Assembly (NCBI GenBank): GCA_023433615.1
Contig: JAEZCJ010000064.1
Location: 1 to 29,428, forward strand
DNA length: 29,428 bases
Reading direction: 5' to 3'
Source of the DNA: Bacillota bacterium
GTDB taxonomy: Bacteria; Bacillota; Bacilli; Paenibacillales; Paenibacillaceae
Position 1 is the stretch's first letter; the number at the start of each line of letters is the position of its first letter. This document shows, in pieces, positions 7,109 through 15,788 of this stretch. Position numbers and translations under genes: made by a program. The notes under the pieces were generated by a model that was given only the letters and a program-made list of their open reading frames with translations, was not told where the DNA came from and did not search any database.

Positions 7109-7750
7109 CCTTAGCTCCTGGATGGCAGCGGCTCGGTCGGGACGCCCGAACACGGCATTGCCCGCGACCAGCACGTCCGCGCCTGCTTCCGCGACCAACG
7201 GAGCCGTCTCGCGATGGATGCCGCCGTCCACCTGGATGTGCACGTCGGGTCGGCCGAGCGCGATAAGCTTCTGCCGCAGCTCGCGGATCTTCGGCAGCAC
7301 GGACGGAATGAACGCCTGTCCGCCGAAGCCCGGATTGACCGTCATGCACAGCAGCAGATCGACATCGCCCAGCATATGCTCGACGGCCGAGACCGGCGTG
7401 GCCGGATTCAGCGCGATGCCTGCCGGCAGTCCGCGTTCCTTGATCATGTGGACGACGCGGTGCAGATGGGTGCATGCCTCTGCGTGCACCGTGATGCGGT
7501 CCGCGCCGGCGTCGACGAAATCCTCGATGTAGCGCTCCGGCTCCGCGATCATGAGATGGACGTCGAACGGCAGCGCAGTCGCCTGTCGAACCGCCTTGAT
7601 CACGACCGGCCCGAACGTGATGTTCGGCACGAATCGGCCGTCCATCACGTCGATATGGATCCAATCCCCGCCGCTCCGGTCGGCATCGGCGATCTCTGCC
7701 GCCAGCCTTCCGAAGTCGGCGGACAGGATCGATGGGGCGATAATCGTCAT
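7097..7750 (-). CDS. rpe: Ribulose-phosphate 3-epimerase
   Basis: Rpe interconverts ribulose 5-phosphate and xylulose 5-phosphate in the pentose phosphate pathway. The 217-residue TIM barrel shows all family marks: APSILSADFGRL at the N-terminus, HIDVMDGRFVPNITFGP (catalytic Asp about 34), DVHLMI (metal-binding His), MTVNPGFGGQ, and QVDGGI with the second catalytic Asp near 175, then VAGNAVFG. The ATG at 7750 has GGAGGT 7 bases upstream and lies one base past the rsgA stop. The last codons CGT TTG TGA fall within repeat copy A, so the C-terminus and stop look supplied by the element. It is the last of the rlmN-prpC-prkC-rsgA-rpe run. In B. subtilis thiN would follow. Confidence 0.97.
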   Translation of the reverse strand: MTIIAPSILSADFGRLAAEIADADRSGGDWIHIDVMDGRFVPNITFGPVVIKAVRQATALPFDVHLMIAEPERYIEDFVDAGADRITVHAEACTHLHRVVHMIKERGLPAGIALNPATPVSAVEHMLGDVDLLLCMTVNPGFGGQAFIPSVLPKIRELRQKLIALGRPDVHIQVDGGIHRETAPLVAEAGADVLVAGNAVFGRPDRAAAIQELRERL

Positions 7751-7751
7751 G

Positions 7752-8690
7752 TCAGTACCTCCGCTTCTTCTCTTTCATCTCCGCCAGGAATTGTACGTAG
7801 TTGTCGTGCCGGATCTGCTCGACGCGGCCCTCTTCCAGCGCCTCCAGCACGGCGCACCCCGGCTCATGCGTATGCGTGCAGCCCCGGAACTTGCAATCCG
7901 GCGCCAGCGCGCGGAATTCGCGGAAGCAGAAGCCGAGTTCCTCGATGCCCAGCTCCTGAAAGTCCAGCTGGCTGAAGCCCGGCGTATCGGCTACGTAACC
8001 GCCGTCTCCGATCGCGATCAGCTCGCAGTGCCGCGTCGTATGCTTGCCCCGACCCAGCCTCGAGCTGATGGCGTTCGTCTCAAGCGTCAGCCCCGGCACC
8101 AAGCTATTGAGCAGCGAGGACTTGCCCACGCCCGACTGGCCGCAGAACACGGCCGTGCGGCCGCGCAGCCGTTCGCGCAGCTCGCCCAATCCGTCCCCGC
8201 TCTCTGAGCTCGTCACGATCGTGTCATAGCCGATCGGCGGATAGATGCGCTGCACCGCGGCAAGCGCCGCCTCGGCCTCCGGCCCGTCGGCACCGGCGGT
8301 CAGGTCGCGCTTGCTCAGACAGAGCACCGCCTCGATCTCGGCATGCTCGATATGGGCCAGGAACTTGTCCAGCAGGTTGAAGCTAAGGGCCGGCTCCGTA
8401 AGGGAGAAGACCAGCACGGCAAGCTCGATATTGGCGACGGGCGGCCTGATCAGCTCCGACACGCGGGGCAAAATTTCGTCCACCGTGCCCTCGCCGTTCT
8501 CCGTCAAGCTGTAGACGACGCTGTCTCCGACCAGCGGCGACTCCCCGCGTTTCTTGAAGATGCCGCGTCCCCGGCATTGCACGGGATCGGACCCTGCAAG
8601 GGCAGGGTCCGAAGGCGCAACGTAATAATAGCCGCTTAGTGCCTTGACGATGCGTCCGGTGAGCGCGTTACTGCTGTTCTTGCTGCTCAT
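7752..8690 (-). CDS. rsgA: Ribosome small subunit-dependent GTPase RsgA
   Basis: RsgA (CpgA/YloQ) is a circularly permuted GTPase that assists late 30S maturation. The predicted 312 residues start with an OB fold (LTGRIVKALSGYYYV, QCRGRGIFKK). The G domain is in permuted order: G4 LSKRD near residue 150, P-loop GQSGVGKSSLLN near 182-193, and DTPGFSQLDF. A C-terminal zinc module follows with CKFRGCTHTHEPGCAV near 260. G4 has Ser where NKxD or TKxD is usual. I start at the ATG at 8690, which overlaps the prkC end by 23 bases. The in-frame extension to 8849 only mirrors the low-complexity prkC tail and is rejected. The ribosome binding site is weak, so coupling to prkC translation is likely. Confidence 0.95.
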   Translation of the reverse strand: MSSKNSSNALTGRIVKALSGYYYVAPSDPALAGSDPVQCRGRGIFKKRGESPLVGDSVVYSLTENGEGTVDEILPRVSELIRPPVANIELAVLVFSLTEPALSFNLLDKFLAHIEHAEIEAVLCLSKRDLTAGADGPEAEAALAAVQRIYPPIGYDTIVTSSESGDGLGELRERLRGRTAVFCGQSGVGKSSLLNSLVPGLTLETNAISSRLGRGKHTTRHCELIAIGDGGYVADTPGFSQLDFQELGIEELGFCFREFRALAPDCKFRGCTHTHEPGCAVLEALEEGRVEQIRHDNYVQFLAEMKEKKRRY

Positions 8691-10800
8691 CGCTCTGGCC
8701 ACCGTCCTCTTCTGTCTGTGCCGGCTCGAATGCCGGTTCGTCGTCTGTCTCCGTGCGGCCGTCCGGCTGTTCCTCGTCTTGGTCGATGTTCGCCGGCGGC
8801 TCCGTGCCCGGCACCGACTGCGGCGTCTTGCTGCCGCCGTTCTTGGCATCGTCGTACGTTACCGGGAAGGAGTCGGTGAACTGCCCGTCGCGGTACACCG
8901 TGACGATCGCCTCCGTATTCGGCGCCAGGACGACCTCAACCGGGAACGTCTTGGTCGTGTCGATCTTGCTCGTTCCCCAATCGATATCGGCGCCTCGCGC
9001 ATCCGAATATTTGATCTGGATGCTGCTCGATTGACCCGCTACCGCCGGCGAGATCAGAATGTTGAACGTATAGCGCAGCGCGTCCTCCGGCAAGCCTGCG
9101 CTGATCGTCAGCGTGAGCTCGCTGTCCTTGGCGACCGGATCGCCCTCCTTATAAGGGAATTGGTCGATCACTGTGCCTTCCGCTTCGTAGCTCGGCGCCT
9201 GCACGATCCCGGTATCCGGTCCCAGCTTCAGCCCAAGCTTCTGCAGCTCCGTCCTCGCTTGCTGCTCGGTCAGGCCGATCAGCTTCGCCATCGGGAACGT
9301 CTCGCGCCCTTTGCTCACCGTGAACATGATCTTCGCCGTCTTCGGGTTGAACTCTTCCTCGCTCTCGAGCGACTGAGCCAGAATATTGCCCGGCTTCGCG
9401 TCGTCGAACACGTCATCCTTCGTGATCTGCTCGGCAGTCATGCCGAGATTGACCAGCGTCTCGACAGCTTCATTGTAATTCATTCCCTTGAAGTCGATCA
9501 TCTTCTCCATCTTCGGCCCGGAGCTGACCGTGAGCTCGATGTAGGAACCTACCTTCACCTTCATGTTCCGATCGCTCTGCTCGACGACCTGTCCGGACGG
9601 GATATCGTCATGCTGCTCGTAAGTAACCGGATCGAACACCTTAAGGCCTGCCTCCGTAAGCATGCGCCTGGCCTCCTCCTCCTGCTCGCCGACCACGTAC
9701 GGCACATCCACCTCATCCGTGTCGATGAAGTTCAGGAACGTGCGAGCCCCCCAATAGATGAGCGCGATGACGAGCAGCGTAACGAGCACCGTTACCGTCG
9801 GCTTCACCCAACGGCGTTTGCCGCTCGGTTCGTCGATCCATCGATTCGTGTCCGTTTCCTCCACGGCGGAGCCTTTGGAGCCGGACAGCGCGGGCGCAGG
9901 TTCGACGCTGCCGCGGATCGCAGGCATGACGCGGGTCTCATCCATATCGCCCGTGAAGCTGAGCTTCGGCTCGTTCAGCCGCTCCGGCGCCAAGCAGGTC
10001 TCCAGATCCTGCAGCATCTCGCGCGCGGACGCATAGCGTTCGCCGGGATTTTTGCGCATGGAGCGGACGATGACGTTCTCCACGCTCTGCGGGATATGCG
10101 GGTTGGCGACGCGCGGCTCCTCGAAGTCCTCCTGCAGATGCTTCAGCGCGACGCTGATCGGACTCTCGCCCAGAAAAGGCAGACGCGCCGTCACCATCTG
10201 GTACAATACAATGCCTAGCGAGTATAAGTCCGATTTTTCGCCTGTGATGACGCCCTTCGCGTGCTCGGGAGAGAAGTAATGGACCGAGCCGACGACGGAG
10301 CCGGTCTGCGTGATCGTGGACGACGTTACCGCCCTCGCGATGCCGAAGTCCGTTACCTTCACGCGGCCGTTCTTGCCGATGAGAATGTTATGGGGCTTAA
10401 TATCCCGATGAATGATCTGGTTCTGATGGGCGTGCTCGAGCGCATCGCAGATCTGGGCCGCGATGCGGACCGCTTCTTCCGACTGCATCGGCGCGCGTTC
10501 CTTGATGATGTCGTTCAGGTTGCGCCCTTCGACGTATTCCATGACGATGTAATGCGTATCGTCCTCTTGACCGACATCGTACACGCTCACGATGTTGGAA
10601 TGCGACAGCGAGGCGGCAGACTGGGCTTCCCGGCGGAAGCGGCGCACGAACTCCTCGTCATGAACGAACTGCTGACGCAGTATCTTGACCGCAACCTTGC
10701 GGTTCAGCAGAATGTCATGCGCCTTATAGACGAGCGCCATGCCGCCGCTGCCGATCCGTTCGATAATCTCGTAGCGTCCGCCCAGCTCGTGTCCGATCAT
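8668..10800 (-). CDS. prkC: PASTA-domain serine/threonine protein kinase PrkC
   Basis: Membrane Ser/Thr kinase that senses cell-wall fragments and, in Bacillus, promotes spore germination and stationary-phase adaptation. The 710 residues comprise a Hanks-type kinase domain (about 1-270), with G-loop GSGGMALVYK, Lys39 in VAVKIL, catalytic HRDIKPHN and DFGIAR. A juxtamembrane segment and one transmembrane helix (about 331-353, VTVLVTLLVIALIYWGA) follow. Three PASTA domains come next (about 361-568, first beginning VDVPYVVG), then an extra beta-rich domain. The tail (about 646-710) is low-complexity, rich in Glu, Asp, Gln and Pro, and is longer than in B. subtilis (648 residues total). The ATG at 10800 overlaps the prpC stop (ATGA). 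Its usual antagonist PrpC lies immediately upstream. Confidence 0.96.
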   Translation of the reverse strand: MIGHELGGRYEIIERIGSGGMALVYKAHDILLNRKVAVKILRQQFVHDEEFVRRFRREAQSAASLSHSNIVSVYDVGQEDDTHYIVMEYVEGRNLNDIIKERAPMQSEEAVRIAAQICDALEHAHQNQIIHRDIKPHNILIGKNGRVKVTDFGIARAVTSSTITQTGSVVGSVHYFSPEHAKGVITGEKSDLYSLGIVLYQMVTARLPFLGESPISVALKHLQEDFEEPRVANPHIPQSVENVIVRSMRKNPGERYASAREMLQDLETCLAPERLNEPKLSFTGDMDETRVMPAIRGSVEPAPALSGSKGSAVEETDTNRWIDEPSGKRRWVKPTVTVLVTLLVIALIYWGARTFLNFIDTDEVDVPYVVGEQEEEARRMLTEAGLKVFDPVTYEQHDDIPSGQVVEQSDRNMKVKVGSYIELTVSSGPKMEKMIDFKGMNYNEAVETLVNLGMTAEQITKDDVFDDAKPGNILAQSLESEEEFNPKTAKIMFTVSKGRETFPMAKLIGLTEQQARTELQKLGLKLGPDTGIVQAPSYEAEGTVIDQFPYKEGDPVAKDSELTLTISAGLPEDALRYTFNILISPAVAGQSSSIQIKYSDARGADIDWGTSKIDTTKTFPVEVVLAPNTEAIVTVYRDGQFTDSFPVTYDDAKNGGSKTPQSVPGTEPPANIDQDEEQPDGRTETDDEPAFEPAQTEEDGGQSDEQQEQQ

Positions 10801-11564
10801 GCTTCCTCACCCCCGCTCTCGCTACCTGCATCGTTGTTGTCGATCAACAGGACGGTAACATTATCGTCGCCGCCCGCCTCGAGCGCGAGCTCGATCAGCC
10901 GGTCGGCCTTGCCTTCCAGATCGAGCGCTTCCGCCTGCAGCGTAGCCAGCAATTCTTCGTTGTCGACCATGGAGTAGAGCCCGTCGCTGCACAGGAGAAG
11001 CATATCCCCGGATTTCCACGCGAAGCCCTTCACGTCGACCTCCACCTGGGCATCCGTGCCCAGCGCGCGGGTCAGCACGTTGCGGCGCGGATGGTTAGCG
11101 GCTTCTTCCGCGCTGATCTGCCCCGTCTTCGCCAATTCGTTGACGAGCGTGTGATCCTCCGTCATCTGCCGAAGGTCGCCGTCGCGCAGCTTATAGGCGC
11201 GGCTGTCTCCGATATGGGCAATGACGCCGTAGCCGTCCGTGAGCAGGGCAGCCACGACGGTCGTCCCCATATTGTGGTAATGATCGTTCTGCGCCGCAAG
11301 CTCGAATACGACCTCGTTCGCCTCCAGAATCGCCTGCCGCAGCAGCGTCTTCGCCTCTTCCAAGGGAAGCCCGGCCGGCAGCTCCTTAAGCGCTTCCCGG
11401 AACGTGTCCACGGCAAGCCGGCTCGCCACGTCGCCCGCTTGATGGCCGCCCATGCCGTCCGCTACGATCGCGAGCACCCGGCCGCCATCGAAGGCGGCCG
11501 TCCATGCGCGATCTTCATTCACGAGCCGAATCCGGCCGATATCACTTCGGTATGCCGTTCTCAA
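10797..11564 (-). CDS. prpC: PP2C-type protein phosphatase PrpC
   Basis: PrpC (Stp1 type) is the metal-dependent PPM phosphatase that reverses PrkC phosphorylation. The 255 residues carry the family metal motifs: VADGMGGHQAGDVAS with Asp36-Gly37, IGDSRAYKLRDG, LLCSDGLYSMVDNEE and GGDDNVTVLLI. The start is TTG at 11564, with GAGGTGAT directly upstream. That ribosome binding site contains the stop codon of rlmN, so the two genes are tightly coupled. It overlaps prkC by four bases. The C-terminus is a short acidic tail (SGGEEA). Confidence 0.96.
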   Translation of the reverse strand: MRTAYRSDIGRIRLVNEDRAWTAAFDGGRVLAIVADGMGGHQAGDVASRLAVDTFREALKELPAGLPLEEAKTLLRQAILEANEVVFELAAQNDHYHNMGTTVVAALLTDGYGVIAHIGDSRAYKLRDGDLRQMTEDHTLVNELAKTGQISAEEAANHPRRNVLTRALGTDAQVEVDVKGFAWKSGDMLLLCSDGLYSMVDNEELLATLQAEALDLEGKADRLIELALEAGGDDNVTVLLIDNNDAGSESGGEEA

Positions 11565-11570
11565 TCGCTA

Positions 11571-12656
11571 TCACCTCGCGGATTCCATATGCTTCGCACG
11601 CAATTGGCCGCATGCGGCGGCAATGTCGTGACCTTGCTCCCTGCGAATCGTCGCATTGATCTTCTTGCGCTCCAGAATGCGCTGGAACTCGAAGATGTCC
11701 TCGCGCGGCGTCCGCACGTAGTCCCGCTCCGGCACGTAGTTGACCGGAATCAGATTGACGTGGCAGAGCATCCCGCTCAGCACGTCAGCCAACTCCTCCG
11801 CATGCTCCGGACGGTCGTTCACGCCGCCGATCAGCGCGTACTCGAACGTGACGCGCCGGCCCGTCTTGGCGATATAGAAGCGGATCGCTTCCATGACGTC
11901 CTTGAACGGGAACCGCCGATTCACCGGCATCAGCTTCGACCGCAGCGCATCGTTCGGCGCATGGATCGAGATCGCGAGATTGATCTGCGTGTTCTCGTCC
12001 GCGAATTGGTAGATGCTAGGCACGATGCCGCTCGTCGAGACCGTGATGTGGCGCTGGCCGATATTCAGGCCCTTCTCGTGAATCATGATGCGCAAAAAAT
12101 TCATCGTCGCGTCGTAATTCTCGAACGGCTCGCCGATGCCCATGATGACGATGCTCGAAATCCGCTCGTTCGTCGCATCCAGCATCTGCTGCGCGACGAC
12201 TACCTGCGCGACGATCTCGCCCGGCGTCAGGCTTCGCTTCAGCCCGCCCAGCGTGGAAGCGCAGAACGTGCAGCCCACCCGGCAGCCGACCTGCGTCGTC
12301 ACGCAGATGCTGTTCCCGTAGTTATGGCGCATGACGACCGTCTCGATCGCGTTCTTGTCTTGGAGCTCGAACAAATATTTGATCGTGCCGTCCTTGGATT
12401 CGAAGCGCGTAATTTCGCTCAGCGTGACGAAGGCGAACTGCTCCTCCAGCTTCGCGCGCAGCGGCTTCGGCAGGTTCGACATCTCTTCGAAGGCGCGCAC
12501 GCGCTTCACGTAGAGCCAATCGAACAGCTGTCCCGCGCGGAAGGCTGGTTCTCCGTTCGCTTTCATCCAGTGCTGCAGCTGCTCCAGCGTATAGTCGTAT
12601 ATAAAAGGTTTCTCCGGCACTGTCTGTTTGATGTTCTCTGTCACAGTCGATCTCAC
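11571..12656 (-). CDS. rlmN: Dual-specificity RNA methyltransferase RlmN
   Basis: Radical-SAM enzyme that methylates C2 of A2503 in 23S rRNA and A37 in some tRNAs. The 361 residues show the cluster motif CRVGCTFC (Cys125, Cys129, Cys132), a GIGEPFENYD segment, and the methyl-carrying cysteine near the C-terminus in QGHDIAAACGQL (Cys349). Two GTG starts are possible. The one at 12656 begins the longest frame. The one four codons on (12644) has GGTGAG about 7 bases upstream and may be the true start. A promoter candidate at 12705-12713 precedes it, so rlmN may head its own transcript with prpC, prkC, rsgA and rpe. Confidence 0.96.
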   Translation of the reverse strand: MRSTVTENIKQTVPEKPFIYDYTLEQLQHWMKANGEPAFRAGQLFDWLYVKRVRAFEEMSNLPKPLRAKLEEQFAFVTLSEITRFESKDGTIKYLFELQDKNAIETVVMRHNYGNSICVTTQVGCRVGCTFCASTLGGLKRSLTPGEIVAQVVVAQQMLDATNERISSIVIMGIGEPFENYDATMNFLRIMIHEKGLNIGQRHITVSTSGIVPSIYQFADENTQINLAISIHAPNDALRSKLMPVNRRFPFKDVMEAIRFYIAKTGRRVTFEYALIGGVNDRPEHAEELADVLSGMLCHVNLIPVNYVPERDYVRTPREDIFEFQRILERKKINATIRREQGHDIAAACGQLRAKHMESAR

Positions 12657-12704
12657 CGCATTTCTTTCAGAGGTTGAACGCTCTACTCCTCGTAATATCC
12701 CTAT

Positions 12705-12713
12705 ATTGTACCA
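12705..12713 (-). promoter_or_regulatory. Extended -10 promoter candidate before rlmN
   Basis: The minus strand reads TGG-TACAAT, an extended -10 (TG-N-TACAAT), within the 75-base gap between rsmB and rlmN. No good -35 lies at 16-18 bases. The predicted transcript start is near 12698, leaving a leader of about 42 bases. Confidence 0.45.
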
Positions 12714-12731
12714 TATCGCACCATGCCGACA

Positions 12732-14117
12732 CTACAACCGGTGCCGCTTCCGCATGCGCGCGATGAAGAATCCGTCGCTGCCGAAGTGCTGCGGCAGCAG
12801 CTGGACGGCGCCGTCGAACCCGTCCGCTCCGATGACGCCCGCCTGTCGCAGCGCCTCGAGCGTATGCGCAGGCCACTCCGCATCGAGCGCGAAGTCCGGA
12901 TGGCGCTCGAGGAAGCGTTGAATCTGCTCCTCATTCTCCCGCCGTTCGATCGTGCAGGTGCTGTAGACGAGAAGGCCGCCGGGCTTCACGAGCCCTTGCG
13001 CGGATGCGAGCAGCCTGTACTGCACGGCCGCGATCTCGTCGACGTCGCTCGGCGACTTCGTCCACTTGATTTCCGGCTTCCGCCGGATAACCCCGAAGCC
13101 GCTGCAAGGGGCATCCAGCAGCACGATGTCCATCGACTCCGGCGGATGCAGCCGATGCAGCTCTCCGGCATCCATGACGGTCGTCCGGATGCAGCTCAGC
13201 TCCAGCCTTGCGGCCTGATCGGCAATCAGCTTCTCCTTGTGCGGATGGACATCGTTCGACCAGACGACGCCTTGATCGCCCATCAGCTCGGCCAGATGGG
13301 ACGACTTGCCCCCAGGAGCTGCGCAGCAATCGAGCACCTGCATGCCGGGATCCGGATCGGCGACTTCCGCTACCAGCATCGAGCTCTCGTCCTGTACCGT
13401 CCACTCGCCGCTCCGGAAACCTTCCGTATCCGCGAGGTGCCCGCCGCGGCCGACGACGATGCCCGCCTGCGACAACGGCGAAGGCTCGGCCACGTACGCC
13501 TCGGCCTTCAGCCGTTCCAGCACGGCCGACCGGCCGTTCTTCAGCCGATTGACGCGGATGCTGCTCTTGGGCGGCTCGTTGCCCGCTTCCATCATCAATG
13601 CGGCCGTCTCCGGCCCGTATGTATCGATCCAGCGCGCAGCGAGCCATTCCGGGTAGGAATGCGACAGCGACAGCCGCTCGGACGCCGATCCCTCGGCAGG
13701 CACGGCAAGCTCCTCCTGCCGCCGGATGACGGCGCGCAGCACGCCGTTCACCATGCCGGATATGCCGGCATGGCCGCGGCGCTTGGCGATGCCGACCGCT
13801 TCGTTCACGACGGCATGCGGCGGGATCCGGTCCAGGAAGGCAATCTGATACAGACTGAGCCGCAGGAGCAGATGCACCCAAGGCTGAAGTTTGTCCAGCC
13901 CCTTCGCGACGAAGCGCTCCAGCCAATAATCCAGCGTGCGCTGCCGCTGAATCGTGCCGTAGACGATTTCCGTCGCAAGGCCCGCATCCGCCTTCGACAG
14001 ATTCGCCTCCTGCAAGGCGCGGTTCAGCTGCAAATTGCTGTAGGCGCCTTCCTTCGCGACCCGCAGCAGCACTTCGAGCGCAACGTCGCGCGCGGTTGCG
14101 CGCATCGGCTTACGCAT
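12732..14117 (-). CDS. rsmB: 16S rRNA (cytosine-967-C5)-methyltransferase RsmB
   Basis: RsmB (YloM, Sun family) methylates C967 of 16S rRNA with SAM. Of 461 residues, about 1-145 form the NusB-like RNA-binding domain (ARDVALEVLLRVAKEGAYSN, FLDRIPPHAVVNEAV). The rest is the Rossmann methyltransferase: SAM loop VLDCCAAPGGKSSHLAE near 261-277, LLDAPCSGFGVIRRKPEI with Cys338, and YSTCTI with catalytic Cys388. It starts at ATG 14117, overlapping the fmt stop by eight bases. ATG 14105 is an alternative. It is followed by the 75-base gap with the rlmN promoter. Confidence 0.96.
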   Translation of the reverse strand: MRKPMRATARDVALEVLLRVAKEGAYSNLQLNRALQEANLSKADAGLATEIVYGTIQRQRTLDYWLERFVAKGLDKLQPWVHLLLRLSLYQIAFLDRIPPHAVVNEAVGIAKRRGHAGISGMVNGVLRAVIRRQEELAVPAEGSASERLSLSHSYPEWLAARWIDTYGPETAALMMEAGNEPPKSSIRVNRLKNGRSAVLERLKAEAYVAEPSPLSQAGIVVGRGGHLADTEGFRSGEWTVQDESSMLVAEVADPDPGMQVLDCCAAPGGKSSHLAELMGDQGVVWSNDVHPHKEKLIADQAARLELSCIRTTVMDAGELHRLHPPESMDIVLLDAPCSGFGVIRRKPEIKWTKSPSDVDEIAAVQYRLLASAQGLVKPGGLLVYSTCTIERRENEEQIQRFLERHPDFALDAEWPAHTLEALRQAGVIGADGFDGAVQLLPQHFGSDGFFIARMRKRHRL

Positions 14118-15057
14118 CGGGAGCCGCTCCGAACATGTTGCCCGCCGCCGCGCGCGTCCCCTTCAGCCATTCCGCCGCGGGCATCGCCTTCTTGCCTGCC
14201 GGCTGAACCTCGAGCAGGCGCAGAACGCCTTGTCCGGTCTGCACGGACATTCCGGACGGGCCTGCCTCGAGTATTGTGCCGGGGAGCGCCTCCGAAGCTG
14301 CTCCGGCTTCCGCGCGGCACGCCCATATCTTGAATAATTCGCCGTTATAATACGTGAAGGCTCCGGCCATCGGCACGAGCCCTCTCACTTGGTTATACAG
14401 CTCGGCAGCGCTCCGCTCCCAGTCGATCCGTTCATCGTCGCGCGTCAGGTTCGGCGCGTAGGTCGCTTCCTCGTCAAGCTGTTTGACCGCTTGGGCGGTG
14501 CCGTCGATGATCGACGGCACCGTCCGAATCAACAGCTCCGCGCCTGCCAGGCTGAGCTTCTCGAACAGCGTGCCTGACGTGTCGCTCTCCGCGATCGGCA
14601 CCTCGACGCGGCTGATCATGTCGCCGGTATCCAGTCCCTCGGCCATGTACATGATCGTCACGCCGGTGACCGTCTCGCCGTTCATGATCGCGCGCTGGAT
14701 CGGCGCGCCGCCGCGATACTTGGGCAGCAGCGAGCCGTGCACGTTAATGCAGCCGAGACGCGGCAGCTCGAGCACGGCCTTCGACAGTATCTGGCCGTAG
14801 GCCGCCGTCACGATCAGATCCGGCTTATACGCGGCCAGCTCCGCCACCGCCTCCGGGCTGCGCATGCGCTGCGGCTGCAGCACGGGAATGCCCCGCTGAA
14901 GCGCGGCTTCCTTGACCGGCGTCGGCGCCAGCAGCTTCTTGCGCCCCTTCGGGCGGTCAGGCTGCGAGACGACGGCGACGATTTCGTAGCCCTCGGCCAG
15001 CAGCCGCTCCAGCGAAGAGACGGCAAAATCGGGCGTTCCCATGAACGCGATCCGCAT
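14110..15057 (-). CDS. fmt: Methionyl-tRNA formyltransferase
   Basis: Fmt adds a formyl group from 10-formyl-tetrahydrofolate to Met-tRNA-fMet for translation initiation. The 315 residues begin MRIAFMGTPDFAVSSLERL. Catalytic residues Asn105, His107 and Asp143 are in INVHGSLLPKYRGGAPIQRA and EGLDTGDM, matching E. coli Asn106, His108 and Asp144. I prefer the ATG at 15057 with GGGGAG eight bases upstream. The GTG at 15066 overlaps the def stop as GTGA but is too close to that site. It pairs functionally with def, whose product removes the formyl group. Confidence 0.97.
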   Translation of the reverse strand: MRIAFMGTPDFAVSSLERLLAEGYEIVAVVSQPDRPKGRKKLLAPTPVKEAALQRGIPVLQPQRMRSPEAVAELAAYKPDLIVTAAYGQILSKAVLELPRLGCINVHGSLLPKYRGGAPIQRAIMNGETVTGVTIMYMAEGLDTGDMISRVEVPIAESDTSGTLFEKLSLAGAELLIRTVPSIIDGTAQAVKQLDEEATYAPNLTRDDERIDWERSAAELYNQVRGLVPMAGAFTYYNGELFKIWACRAEAGAASEALPGTILEAGPSGMSVQTGQGVLRLLEVQPAGKKAMPAAEWLKGTRAAAGNMFGAAPDA

Positions 15058-15062
15058 CCTGC

Positions 15063-15548
15063 TCACTCCCCGTTTCTTCTCGATTTGGCCGACGTCTCGT
15101 AGAGCTCCTCGGCAATGTCCGTGAACAGCACGCCGTTCAGGTGATCGATCTCATGCTGGAACGCGCGCGCCAGAAAGTCCGTCGCCTCGACCTCGAAGAA
15201 CTTGCCGTCGCGATCCTGGCCCCGCACTTTAATCCGCTGCGCCCGGCGGACATCGCCGCTCTGACCCGGAATGCTCAAGCAGCCTTCGGGTCCCAATTGC
15301 TCGCCCTCCTGCTCGATCATCTCCGGATTGACCATCTCGATCAAGCCGTTCTCGTCTCCGACGTCCACGACGATCACGCGCTTCAGAATCGCGATCTGCG
15401 GTGCCGCGAGACCGACGCCCTCCGCATCGTACATCGTCTCCGCCATATCCTTCAGCAGCTTGTGCAGGCTGCTATTGAACTTGGTCACTTCCTTGGCCCT
15501 CTCCCGCAATACGGGATCGGGATCCTTCACAATCAGCCGAATCGCCAT
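15063..15548 (-). CDS. def: Peptide deformylase
   Basis: Def removes the N-formyl group from nascent proteins. The 161-residue metalloenzyme carries motif 1 GVGLAAPQ (residues 44-51), motif 2 EGCLS with metal ligand Cys90, and motif 3 QHEIDHL with His132, Glu133 and His136. This is the type 1 form of Bacillus Def, and the long insert of type 2 enzymes is absent. The ATG at 15548 is preceded by AAAGGTAGGG. It follows priA, from which it is separated by repeat copy B, and leads into fmt with a short gap. Confidence 0.97.
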   Translation of the reverse strand: MAIRLIVKDPDPVLRERAKEVTKFNSSLHKLLKDMAETMYDAEGVGLAAPQIAILKRVIVVDVGDENGLIEMVNPEMIEQEGEQLGPEGCLSIPGQSGDVRRAQRIKVRGQDRDGKFFEVEATDFLARAFQHEIDHLNGVLFTDIAEELYETSAKSRRNGE

Positions 15549-15599
15549 GATGGCATTCCCTACCTTTATCCTTAAATATGGGTTCTAAACTTAATAATA

Positions 15600-15787
15600 G
15601 ACCGGTTGTCAGCGCCAAGAAGGTTGAACGATAATAGAAATTGAGGAGCTCCAGCGTTTCCGTAGGAAACGCAGCATCGGAAGCATACGCTCGTAGGCAG
15701 ACCTACGTGAGCACCGGAAATTGCGCTAGCGTTCAAGATTCGACGTCGAGTAGGCATCGCAGCGATACATCATGATCACAAGCGGTC
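15600..15787. repeat. Intergenic structured repeat, copy B (188 bp)
   Basis: Copy B lies between priA and def. The outer arms are GACCG (15600-15604) and CGGTC (15783-15787), then TTGT/ACAA. The core has hairpin GCGTTTCC-GTA-GGAAACGC (15654-15672) and hairpin CGTAGG-CAGA-CCTACG (15692-15707), followed by GTTCAAGATTCGACGTCGA. The priA stop is two bases outside the right arm. No T-run follows any of its stems, so it does not look like a simple terminator. Confidence 0.9.
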
Positions 15788-15788
15788 C

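Noticed and set aside
8691..8849. 53-residue N-terminal extension of RsgA
   Set aside because: The translation is Arg/Ser-rich, made from the repetitive tail of prkC in another frame, and is absent from characterised RsgA proteins.
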